DNA of 64,000 bases from an uncultured Lachnospiraceae bacterium (GTDB lineage: Bacteria > Bacillota > Clostridia > Lachnospirales > Lachnospiraceae). Each line of letters starts with the position of its first letter. Position 1 is the first letter of the stretch. The DNA lies in the NCBI GenBank assembly GCA_910577045.1, contig CAJTLB010000007.1, forward strand, positions 118,817 through 182,816. Direction: 5' to 3'. The position numbers were made by a program, and so were the translations under genes. Shown piece after piece: positions 9,736-17,641 of this stretch. The notes below the pieces were generated by a model. It saw only the letters and a program-made list of their open reading frames with translations, searched no databases and was not told the origin of the DNA.

Positions 9736-10410
9736 ATGAAAGAAAAGATTATCAGCGATGCTATAACTTATATTAAAAATGTTTTTAGTAATGATACAAC
9801 AGGACACGATTTCTATCATAGTTTGCGTGTCTACAAAACTGCTACATATATTGCAGAAAAGGAAGATGCCAATTTATTTATTGTGCAGCTTTCAGCACTC
9901 TTGCATGATGTGGATGATTATAAATTAGAATTTGGGAATAGTGAATTAAAAAACACCAGAAGTTTTTTAGGAGCTAATAATATGTCTAAAACGGAAATAG
10001 ATATTATTTGTGATATTATCTCCCAGGTGTCATTTAAGGGGATTTCTTCTTATGTACCTTCTACATTAGAGGGTAAAATTGTGCAAGATGCTGATAGGTT
10101 GGATTCAATAGGGGCTATTGGGATAGCACGTACATTTGCTTATGGAGGGAGTATAGGGCGTGCCATATATTTGCCAGAAATAAAGCCTAAAAAATTTACA
10201 AATATGGATGAGTATAAATATTATGTTGGTACAACAATAAATCATTTCTATGAGAAATTACTTCAAATAAAATCTGGAATGAATACAGAAGAAGGAAAAA
10301 AATTGGCATTACAAAGACATGTGTTTATGGAAGAGTTTTTAAAAGAGTTTTTTTGTGAGTGGGATTGTAAAAATGAGCTTTCTAAAAGATATTTTAAATA
10401 TGAGAGGTAA
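9736..10410 (+). CDS. HD-domain phosphohydrolase (YedJ/YpgQ-like)
   Basis: The 224-residue protein carries the HD metal-binding set: His in GHDFYHSLRV, the HD pair in ALLHDVDD, and Asp in QDADRLDSIG. The order and spacing fit the YedJ/YpgQ group of soluble HD phosphohydrolases, which act on nucleotides. ATG 9736 is preceded by AAAGGAATAGGT. No membrane segment is seen. It stands between the Rpn-like gene and the carrier-protein cluster, with a hairpin after it, so it is probably its own unit. The exact substrate is unknown. Confidence 0.8.
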   Translation: MKEKIISDAITYIKNVFSNDTTGHDFYHSLRVYKTATYIAEKEDANLFIVQLSALLHDVDDYKLEFGNSELKNTRSFLGANNMSKTEIDIICDIISQVSFKGISSYVPSTLEGKIVQDADRLDSIGAIGIARTFAYGGSIGRAIYLPEIKPKKFTNMDEYKYYVGTTINHFYEKLLQIKSGMNTEEGKKLALQRHVFMEEFLKEFFCEWDCKNELSKRYFKYER

Positions 10411-10442
10411 ATATTGATAGAGATATAATAATTTTTATTGAT

Positions 10443-10467
10443 TACCCAAAGTACGATCCTTTGGGTA
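10443..10467 (+). other. perfect 9-bp hairpin after the HD gene
   Basis: TACCCAAAG (10443-10451) and CTTTGGGTA (10459-10467) form a perfect stem with a 7-base loop. The first T-run is about 15 bases further on, so it may be a weak terminator or an operator for the next cluster. Confidence 0.5.
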
Positions 10468-10570
10468 CTAATGCAGGTTTATTTTTAGAATAAATATTTT
10501 ATATAATTAAAATGATATAGGATTGAATTTTTATACATTTAGTTGAAAATATTATTAGGGAAGTGATTAT

Positions 10571-10849
10571 ATGGATGAGGATTTTTTTAAAGATTTACAA
10601 GGCATATTAGAGAAAAAGATAGGAAGATATATTAAGAAAGAAGAGAAAATAACTGATTTAGGATTAGATTCAGTTGAATTTATTGAATTTATAGTTCAAC
10701 TTGAGAATTATTTTGAGATTGAGTTTCCAGTAGAGAAGATGGATTTAACTTTAATTGGTAATTTGGATGAACTTGCCATTCTAGTAGAAGAATTATACTA
10801 TAGAAAGAGATTAAAAGATAATGATAGGGATAAAAATAAGACAATTTAA
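10571..10849 (+). CDS. acyl carrier protein-like (phosphopantetheine carrier)
   Basis: The 92-residue acidic helical protein has the carrier motif LGLDSVEF, with Ser34 as the expected 4'-phosphopantetheine attachment site. Downstream helices resemble an ACP/PCP domain (IEFIVQLENYFEIEFP). The C-terminus is a charged extension (about residues 80-92). It is not next to fatty-acid genes but to a BtrH_N-domain protein and ABC exporters, and a stub resembling the end of an adenylation domain follows it. This suggests a dedicated carrier for an amino-acyl or acyl group in a small biosynthetic pathway, not the housekeeping ACP. Confidence 0.85.
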   Translation: MDEDFFKDLQGILEKKIGRYIKKEEKITDLGLDSVEFIEFIVQLENYFEIEFPVEKMDLTLIGNLDELAILVEELYYRKRLKDNDRDKNKTI

Positions 10850-10866
10850 TGAGAAATATTTAAAAA

Positions 10867-10989
10867 ATGAAAAAAATGTCTTATATATTACCAAAATATA
10901 TGATGCCAGTACAATCATTAATGCTAGAAGATTTTATAAGAAATTTATCTGGGAAGATATCATGTATAAGAAAGTATAAAATACTATAA
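10867..10989 (+). pseudogene. possible remnant of an adenylation (AMP-ligase) domain C-terminus
   Basis: This 40-codon ORF is too short to be a domain by itself. Its sequence reads LPKYMMP, then LSGKI about 18 residues later. That closely resembles the end of NRPS/acyl-CoA-ligase adenylation domains, where LPxYMxP is followed by the A10 motif NGKxDR containing the catalytic Lys. The overlapping upstream frame (about 10828-10872) reads KIRQFNEKYLKNEKNV, which resembles the part just before. I infer that an adenylation gene once sat here and has been deleted down to its tail. It has no clear ribosome site. Chance similarity cannot be excluded at this length. Confidence 0.35.
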
Positions 10990-11012
10990 TTTTGTATAAG
11001 AGAGGATAAAAT

Positions 11013-12005
11013 ATGGAAATTGTTTTTAATCCGATAAATGAAAAGGATTTGTATAATTGCTTTGAGTATGGTATAATAAATATATTACTTTATTATAAGA
11101 AAAATTTTGAACATGTGTTGTCTGATTCTATGAATATTAGTTTATCTGATGAAGCAATTGGTGGTAGCTTTTATGTAAATAAAAGAAATTTTTTTTTAAA
11201 CAGTAACTTTTATAATTTGAGTGAACAATATTTTGGTATAAAGTTTAAAAAAGTAAAAGCAAGCAATGTAACAGATGTGTTTGATTATGTAAAACAAGAG
11301 CTTTTCCAGAATCATATTGTTTTAATTAATATGGATTTATATTATGATATTGCAAGGAATGATTATTATAGAAATGAACATTGTACACATCATTGTAGAA
11401 TTGTTACAGGTATAATAGATGATAAGGTGGTTTTATATAATTGGAATGAAAGGTATCTTATATCCCGCCAAGATTTTGTTAATGGTACATGTGAAATAAT
11501 AACATATTCTATTAATCAAGATTTTGAAAAAATAAATGGGAGTTTTGGGAAAATTACATTGAGGAATTCTTTAGAAAATTTACTTAATGAATATATAATA
11601 AAAGAGTGGGTAAATAATTTAGAAAAATGGGAAAAAAGTTTTGAGCAGTTAAGTTTTCCAAGTATATTTAATAATGGTTCTATTATTCTTATGTACCCAT
11701 TATTTAGAGATATAAGGGTTTTGGTTCGAAGCAGGAAGCGATATAAAATATATATAGAAAAATGTTTATTAGGTTTTGAAAAAGAATCTGACAAAGAAAA
11801 ATATAACATAGTTATAAATAAATTGGGTTCTATTACAATGAAATATCAGTTGATGAAGAATCTACTTTTAAAAGAAGAAAAAGTATATATGCAAAATAAT
11901 TATGTGGATCGTTCAATTATAATTATAGATAATTTGAAAAAGTTAATGAATGAAGCAATTATTTTAGAAAAGGAATTTTTAGAGATAATAGGAAAGCTTT
12001 GTTGA
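11013..12005 (+). CDS. BtrH_N-domain (papain-like, acyltransferase-type) protein
   Basis: The N-terminal part (about 1-175) matches the butirosin BtrH N-terminal domain pattern: a Cys at about residue 16 (YNCFEYG), then VLINMDLYYD, then a His-rich HCTHHC and VTGI. Such domains have a papain-like Cys/His arrangement. In butirosin synthesis BtrH moves an acyl group from the carrier protein BtrI onto the aminoglycoside. The remaining residues (about 175-330) are helical, charged and unrecognised. The carrier protein immediately upstream makes an analogous carrier-to-substrate transfer plausible. AGAGGAT precedes ATG 11013. Only 13 bases separate it from the exporter gene, so they are one operon. 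Confidence 0.7.
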   Translation: MEIVFNPINEKDLYNCFEYGIINILLYYKKNFEHVLSDSMNISLSDEAIGGSFYVNKRNFFLNSNFYNLSEQYFGIKFKKVKASNVTDVFDYVKQELFQNHIVLINMDLYYDIARNDYYRNEHCTHHCRIVTGIIDDKVVLYNWNERYLISRQDFVNGTCEIITYSINQDFEKINGSFGKITLRNSLENLLNEYIIKEWVNNLEKWEKSFEQLSFPSIFNNGSIILMYPLFRDIRVLVRSRKRYKIYIEKCLLGFEKESDKEKYNIVINKLGSITMKYQLMKNLLLKEEKVYMQNNYVDRSIIIIDNLKKLMNEAIILEKEFLEIIGKLC

Positions 12006-12018
12006 AAGGGATTTTAAT

Positions 12019-13779
12019 ATGAAAGTTATTAAAAATAGCTTATGGGTGTTTAATCAGGTTTTTAAAGCATCACCTTGGCTTGTTTTCTTGACAATATTCT
12101 TTGAAGCCGCTGTTGTAGTATTCCGACCACTTCAAATAATTGCGAACCAGTATATTGTTGACTATGGAAATGAATATATTCAATATAGAATTAACCTTAG
12201 GTCTTTAGTGTTGTGGGGGATATGCCTAGTTGTAATTTTGATTTTATGGGTTACTTTCCAGCAATTAGAAAATTATATTATAAGGGTAAGTCTAAAGAAG
12301 AAATTATTACAGAAATTATCTCCTAAAATTTTAGGGCATATGCAGGAAATTGAGTATAAGTCATTTGAAGATATTGGGTCGAATGATATGTTTGAACGTA
12401 TTTCAAATGATCCAGCAGGGCTTGTCCTTGATAGTTATTATAGGACAATTATTTCATTCTTTGCTTTGCTTACTACAATAACTACAACAGCCATAATGTT
12501 TAAATACTCTATTTGGCTTGGAGTGGGAATATTAATAATTACTATTCCAATGTCTATACTGAAATATTATGGAAGTATTCTATATATGAATGTTTGGAAA
12601 ACGAATTCTCTTTTGCGTAGGCGTGATACAGATTTAAGGAATTTATTTGCTGATAAACATGCCATTTATGAAATGAAAGTATTTCAAAATGAAAAGTTTA
12701 TTCGGGAAAAATGGAATAATATACAAGAGCAACTTTATCAAAGTACGAAAAAAGCTTTGTTCCGAGGCGATTTTATGTCCTCTGGTGCAGAGCTTCTTCA
12801 GATTGGATATTTAGTATTTGTGTGTTGTTTTTCTTTAAATTTATTTATACAAGGAAGTTTTTCTTTAGGCCAGCTTTCTGCAGTGTTAAGTGGAATGATT
12901 TCTATTTCTTCTAAAATTACGGCAAGTGCAGGGCAAATATCAAAAATGTTTTATAATTTAAATAGAGTATCATTCCTTAAGATATTTTTTGATATACCAA
13001 AGGAACAAAAACGTATAGAAGATAATCTGAATAATTGGGATATTGTTTTTTCTGATGTTTCCTTTACTTATCCAAATACAGAGAAAGAGATTTTGCATCA
13101 TGTGAGCTTTCAAATTAAACAGGGAGAAAGAATTGCTTTCGTGGGTGAAAATGGATCAGGAAAAAGTACAATAATAAAATTATTATGTGGGTTATATCCT
13201 GTCTCAAGTGGACAGATATTTGTTGGTGGAAAAGATATACAACTTTTAACGGATAAAGCACGTCATCAGATGGTAACAGTTCTTTTTCAAGATTTTCAAA
13301 GTTATAGTATGACGGTTAGGGAAAATGTTGCAATTGGAAATTTAGATAAATTAAATGATGATAAGGAACTAATGGCTGCATTGAAGATGGCAGATGCGAT
13401 GTCGTTTGTAGGGGATAATCTTGATATTTCGCTTGGAAAACTTACAAAAGAAGGGATTGATTTTTCTAAAGGACAGTGGCAACGTTTAGCAATGGCTAGG
13501 GCTTTTGTTTCAAATTCAGCTTTTGTTGTGTTAGATGAGCCAACAGCAGCTCTTGATCCAATTGTAGAGTGCAAAATGTATGAAAATTTTGCACAAATTT
13601 TTTCTCATCATGGTGCAATTATGATTTCGCATAGGCTTGCTTCTGCCAAAATGGCAGACAGGATCTTAGTACTGGATAAAGGTAAGATTGTTGAAGAAGG
13701 AACACATCAGCGATTAATGGAAAAAAAGGGAGTATATGAGAAAATGTATACAGTGCAAACTGCATGGTATAAGGAGTAA
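12019..13779 (+). CDS. ABC exporter (membrane domain plus ATPase)
   Basis: The 586-residue half-transporter has about six hydrophobic segments in residues 1-310 and an ATPase domain with Walker A GENGSGKST, Walker B VVLDEPTAALDP and ISHRLAS. The ABC signature is atypical: FSKGQ in place of LSGGQ. It belongs to the operon with the carrier protein and the BtrH-like protein, which suggests that the product of those proteins is exported. Its partner, 5 bases downstream, is truncated, so a functional exporter would have to be a homodimer or use another subunit. Confidence 0.85.
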   Translation: MKVIKNSLWVFNQVFKASPWLVFLTIFFEAAVVVFRPLQIIANQYIVDYGNEYIQYRINLRSLVLWGICLVVILILWVTFQQLENYIIRVSLKKKLLQKLSPKILGHMQEIEYKSFEDIGSNDMFERISNDPAGLVLDSYYRTIISFFALLTTITTTAIMFKYSIWLGVGILIITIPMSILKYYGSILYMNVWKTNSLLRRRDTDLRNLFADKHAIYEMKVFQNEKFIREKWNNIQEQLYQSTKKALFRGDFMSSGAELLQIGYLVFVCCFSLNLFIQGSFSLGQLSAVLSGMISISSKITASAGQISKMFYNLNRVSFLKIFFDIPKEQKRIEDNLNNWDIVFSDVSFTYPNTEKEILHHVSFQIKQGERIAFVGENGSGKSTIIKLLCGLYPVSSGQIFVGGKDIQLLTDKARHQMVTVLFQDFQSYSMTVRENVAIGNLDKLNDDKELMAALKMADAMSFVGDNLDISLGKLTKEGIDFSKGQWQRLAMARAFVSNSAFVVLDEPTAALDPIVECKMYENFAQIFSHHGAIMISHRLASAKMADRILVLDKGKIVEEGTHQRLMEKKGVYEKMYTVQTAWYKE

Positions 13780-13784
13780 ATAAG

Positions 13785-15110
13785 ATGAAAAAAGGTAGTA
13801 ATACAAAAGGTATTTTTAAAATTTTTGTTATGGTTTATAGGGATTGTTATAAAGCACGTTTTTTTCTTATGTTATTGCTTTCTATTCTTTATATAGTACC
13901 TATTTTTGATGGATTAACTCCTTTAATTTTTACTTCTATTACTCAAAATGCACAAGATTATTTAATAGGAAAAAGTAATGTTAGTGTTATCTGGCTTCCA
14001 GTAGAGATATTTCTTGTTTTACATATGGTTATTATACTTGCAGGGATTGCTAAAAAGTTTCTATCCACACTTACAGATCAGCGATGTTCTCAAATATTTG
14101 GGAATCAATTGTTTGAGAAAACAGCAAAAATAGCACAGATTGATTTTGAAAATTCGAATACTTATGAGAAGTATAAGCTTGCATACCGTGCAATTAGTGA
14201 AGCAGAAGGAGGTTTTCAAAATAGTCTTTTTGGCTCTGTTGAAACAGGTGCAAATTTATTTTGTAATATTGTTTCCATAGGGATAGCAATTGGAATTATG
14301 GTAAGTTATTCTTATAAACTTATTATTTTTGCAATGGTAAGTGTTGTTTTAACCTTTATAATTAATATCTATTCAGAAAAAGTTAGAAATAATCTTCGTC
14401 ACAGGCAAATTACAAAAACACGGCAATGTGATTATTTTTGGAGTTTATTTTCAAAAAAAGAAGCAGTTAAGGAAATGCGGGTATTGAATGTTGGAGAATT
14501 TTTTAAACAAAAGTGGATTATAATACGTAATGAGATGTTGGAAGAAGAAACTTCTGTAGAAGGTAAACTTTTACTGTTATTAAATCTTGGCATGATAGTA
14601 AAAAACTTTTTTTATGGGGTCAATATTGCAATATCTATATTCCTTACAATAAACCAAACAATAACAATAGCAGAGTTTGCTGGTTGCTTGGTTGCATTTA
14701 GTACTTTACAGGGTGCAGCAACTAATATTACTTATATCATGAGTGAATTATATCGATTACTACATTATGCGGAAGATTTTTATAATTTTATAGCTTTAAA
14801 GACGGAAGAGGCAGGGATAGAAGATTTTGGTTTGTTTACTTCAGAGATTAAGTTAGAAAATGTATTTTTCTCATATCCAAATACAAAGAGATATGCTCTT
14901 GACAAAATTAATCTTACTATAAAGAAAGGTGAGCATGTTGTGATTGTGGGTGAAAATGGTAGTGGGAAAACAACATTATCAAAGTTATTAACTGGTTGTT
15001 TTAAACCGGTTTTAGGTAAAGTTTTAATGGATAATCAGGATATTTCCCAAATAAAACCGGAAAGTATTTTAAAAAATTTTTCTGTTGTAAGTCAAAATTT
15101 TATTCATTAA
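13785..15110 (+). pseudogene. second ABC exporter subunit, truncated in its ATPase domain
   Basis: The 441-codon frame has a full membrane domain and Walker A (GENGSGKTT at about 390), but stops at TAA 15108-15110 right after the Q-loop (VVSQNFIH). The ABC signature, Walker B and H-loop are missing, so it cannot hydrolyse ATP alone. Translation beyond the stop in the same frame reads SALAANLS, which resembles the usual stretch after the Q-loop, so the TAA probably arose from a Tyr codon. About 10-15 codons later the similarity ends and an unrelated secreted-protein-like sequence follows. The gene is therefore both nonsense-mutated and recombined. Confidence 0.75.
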
Positions 15111-15794
15111 TCAGCTTTAGCAGCAAATTTATCAATGGAACCTATGTCTAATGATACCATTTTATCTTTGACTGGAATGCCACAAAGTGAAATCAATGAA
15201 CTTGATGCTGATATAAAAGCATTTATTGTTGATGATTTAAGAAAAAGTGGTGAATTATTTGATATTGCGTATTTTTCTACAGAAGAAATTGCTACACTAA
15301 TTCCTAGGGTAAACCAGGTTCTTTCAGATATTACTTTTAGCGTTTCAGCATTTAAATCTTCTAATACTGTATATATTTATCCAACATATGAGTTTACAGC
15401 AGATAAAAAACCAGCTGGAAATGATAGTTTTTCATTTCAAATTGGAGATGCGTTAGTACCTTATGAATATGGCGGGCAGATATGGTATCAAGACTCTACA
15501 ATGAGTGACTGGGAATTAGGAGGTAGTATGATAGCCAATAGTCAAGGATTTAATGGTGCAGAATATTCTGGAACTCAGCTTGGTTCACCGGATTGGAAGA
15601 TGAAAATGAAAGGATGTACATATGTGCATGCTAAAATCGGTTCAGGTACAGATAAAAGAATCGTTATGTCATATATGCATAATCCTCAAAAATATTCTTA
15701 TAGTATTTCTTTTTCATATAGCGGAGTAGGTATAACATATAATTCATCTAACACAGTATATACAGCTGCCCAAACAAAATTCTTGTCCTATTAA
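15111..15794 (+). pseudogene. 3' part of a secreted-protein-like gene fused behind the broken ABC gene
   Basis: The frame stays open to 15794, with possible ATGs at 15135 and 15144 but no ribosome site before either. After about 15 ABC-like residues it encodes a short helical segment (GMPQSEINELDADIK) and then an aromatic, Ser/Thr/Gly-rich beta-type C-terminal region (WYQDSTMSDWELGG). This is the style of exported proteins of clostridia. There is no signal peptide, consistent with loss of its own 5' end in a recombination event. I do not recognise the family. If translated from 15135 it would be a 219-residue cytosolic orphan; I consider it a relic. Confidence 0.5.
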
Positions 15795-15910
15795 TATAAA
15801 ATATAATAATTAATACTATGAATTATTTAAATAATATTTTTTAGTGTATAGTCAAAAAATGAACAAGTTCAATAAACATGAGAATATGAGATTTTTTCTA
15901 TAAATAGTGT

Positions 15911-15955
15911 AAGGTCTTCTATGGTAAAATAAATTATCATTAAGAAGACCTTTTA
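15911..15955 (+). terminator. strong Rho-independent terminator
   Basis: AAGGTCTTCT (15911-15920) pairs perfectly with AGAAGACCTT (15943-15952); inner bases add further pairs (ATG/CAT). The stem is followed by TTATT. It ends the carrier-protein/ABC cluster. Confidence 0.75.
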
Positions 15956-15996
15956 TTATATTATGGCAGGAGAAAAAAATAGCGTACAGAGTACAA

Positions 15997-16170
15997 ATGA
16001 CAGAAGAGAAACGAAATATTATCCACCAGCTCCTAGAGGAATATTATATCCAGATAACGGAAGATATACAGGATGAACTGAAGGATTTTCTTAGTAGAAC
16101 AATCAAGAAAATGATAAAAGTAGAAATAGAAAGCTATTTTAAAAACAGCCACAGATTGAAGAATAAGTAA
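15997..16170 (+). pseudogene. N-terminal stub of an IS256-family (mutator) transposase
   Basis: The 57-codon ORF reads MTEEKRNIIHQLLEEY, ITEDIQDELKDFL and IKKMIKVEIESYF. This is the conserved N-terminus of IS256-family transposases (EEY-x-I-x-TAEDIQDALKDLLGGTI-type). The protein stops after 57 residues, before the DDE catalytic core, so it is a relic. I found no terminal inverted repeats around it. It marks past insertion of a mobile element at the edge of the decayed accessory region. Confidence 0.7.
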
Positions 16171-16346
16171 CATTCTGGTCAATGAAACAGGGCAGAAAAA
16201 CAGCCTGCTTTTGACATATATATTTAGAACTGATATATATCAAGAGCGAAAAGCTAATTTTTCAAGCTGTTTGACTTTGTCATCATAGAAAAATTCTATT
16301 TAAAGACCTTTTTATAGTCTTATAAACGGGCTTATTGAGTTTGTTT

Positions 16347-16781
16347 TTATTTATAAAATACATTTTGCAAAACTAAATATTCGTCAAATATATTATTATA
16401 TAAATATTCGAATGGATTGATGTTATTTATATTAATATGATATTCTTTTATTATTTTCCAAGGAATGGTAAGTTTTAGATTAACTCCTATCACGTTGCTT
16501 AATTCTTCTGTAGATAAATTATTTTTTAAATTTATATCTTCTACTTTTATGCTGATATTTCTTTTATTATAGATAATAGTAAGATAGCCAATTCCTTCTT
16601 CTTGTTTATATGAGCTGGCCTCGCATCCAATACCTATTAGTGTAGAATAATCTTTATTCTTATTAAATAAAGATATTATTCCCCAAATAAAACATATACT
16701 TATCATTAAAGTCATCAAAATATAGATGGTTTTTCTTTTATATGTATGTAGATTTCTAATGAAGTCTTTAAAATGATTCAT
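16347..16781 (-). CDS. single-pass membrane protein of unknown function
   Basis: The 144-residue product has a basic N-terminus, one strong membrane helix at about residues 20-38 (ILMTLMISICFIWG), and a polar C-terminal domain predicted to be outside. A good ribosome site (AAAGGAG) precedes the ATG on the - strand. I do not recognise a family. It is the only clearly supported - strand gene in the first 45 kb, is very rich in Asn, Ile and Lys, and lies between the transposase stub and the XRE regulator, all consistent with acquired DNA. Confidence 0.5.
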   Translation of the reverse strand: MNHFKDFIRNLHTYKRKTIYILMTLMISICFIWGIISLFNKNKDYSTLIGIGCEASSYKQEEGIGYLTIIYNKRNISIKVEDINLKNNLSTEELSNVIGVNLKLTIPWKIIKEYHININNINPFEYLYNNIFDEYLVLQNVFYK

Positions 16782-17063
16782 TTTAACTCCTTTCTATGTT
16801 TTTAATCAGTGACATTATATTATACTATATGTAATTCTTTTTGGAAATAGCAAAATTGTAATCAGGAAATATATTATTTTAGTTATAATAACATAAGTAA
16901 AAGGAAAAAGGGAAGATTTAGGGCAGAATAATAAAAATTTTTCACAGAAATATCTTAATTTAAGATAGAAAAAAGGAAAAGGTGATTTCAGTAAAAAAAA
17001 TAATTCATTTAGTAAATACACAAAATATGGGTAAAGTTTAGTTGTATAATTTTGTCATATGAA
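16782..17063. other. intergenic stretch before the XRE gene
   Basis: With the repeat that follows, 360 bases separate the - strand membrane gene from the XRE gene. The sequence is AT-rich with several TATAAT-like hexamers (for example 17045-17050) but no convincing -35 partner. A 68-residue - strand ORF here looks like chance. Confidence 0.4.
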
Positions 17064-17168
17064 GGGGTAACATGTCGAATATACAAATTGGGTATGGAGG
17101 GGTAACATGTCGAATATACAAATTGGGTATGGAGGGGTAATATGTCAAATATGCAAATTGGGTCACGA
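17064..17168 (+). repeat. three tandem 35-bp copies of an RBS/start-codon module
   Basis: Copies lie at 17064-17098, 17099-17133 (identical) and 17134-17168 (diverged). Each starts GGGGTAA, then an ATG and about eight codons. The third copy contains the true start of the XRE gene (ATG 17142). Because 35 is not a multiple of three, the upstream ATGs at 17072 and 17107 open two short overlapping ORFs in other frames. They stop at 17138-17140 and 17179-17181; the second runs past the XRE start. Each copy has GGAGGGG as a ribosome site. Confidence 0.9.
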
Positions 17169-17483
17169 ATTAGGGAATTAAGGGAACTACAAAATTATAC
17201 AAGGGAAGGGTTTGCAGAAAAGGTAGATATTTCAGCTAAGTTTTTGTATGAAATAGAAACAGGCAGAAAAGGGTTTTCAGCAGATACTTTATGTAGGATC
17301 GCACAGACATTGTCAGTAAGCTGTGATTATATTATGTTAGGTGAGGAGAAAGGAATAAAAGGAAGCCAAAAAATTGCCTGTATTTTAGAATGTTTAGATA
17401 CAAAACAGGTGAGCAGGATACAAGATATCATAAAAGTCTTGTATGAAATATGTGAAGTCCCTGTAAATCAAACTACAATGTAA
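17142..17483 (+). CDS. XRE-family helix-turn-helix regulator
   Basis: The 113-residue protein has an N-terminal HTH_3 domain (about 6-65; IRELRELQNYTREGFAEK, then the recognition helix region SAKFLYEIETGRKG) and a short C-terminal helical region. It would be a DNA-binding repressor, often autoregulated. It lies directly upstream of the broken ABC exporter pair and is the natural candidate to control it. Its translation start sits in the third copy of a tandem repeat that duplicates the ribosome site and first codons, which may reduce or tune its expression. Confidence 0.85.
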   Translation: MSNMQIGSRIRELRELQNYTREGFAEKVDISAKFLYEIETGRKGFSADTLCRIAQTLSVSCDYIMLGEEKGIKGSQKIACILECLDTKQVSRIQDIIKVLYEICEVPVNQTTM

Positions 17484-17641
17484 AGTCAGAAAAAATATTT
17501 ACAAAAAATGAATATATGTGCTATAATCCCTATAATAAATATTTTTTATAATTATTAAGTGTATAATTATAAAAGTATAGAAGTAGGATTTACAAATCTA
17601 ACCAATTGCTAAATTCTATTTATAAGGGGAGAATAGAGTAT

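Larger units (their letters stand above)
15795..16346. other. gene-poor stretch with terminator and transposase stub
   Basis: This 550-base, very AT-rich stretch holds only a strong hairpin (15911-15955), the IS256-type stub (15997-16170) and a weaker AAGAC/GTCTT hairpin near 16299-16317 beside the end of the - strand gene. No intact gene was seen. Confidence 0.6.

Noticed and set aside
15135..15794. Independent 219-residue gene
   Set aside because: No ribosome site precedes the possible starts, the frame is continuous with the broken ABC gene, and no signal peptide is present although the sequence looks exported.
15997..16170. Active insertion sequence
   Set aside because: Only the transposase N-terminus remains, without catalytic core and without recognisable terminal inverted repeats.
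16815..17021. 68-residue - strand ORF rich in Phe and Leu
   Set aside because: No ribosome site and composition as expected from AT-rich antisense sequence.
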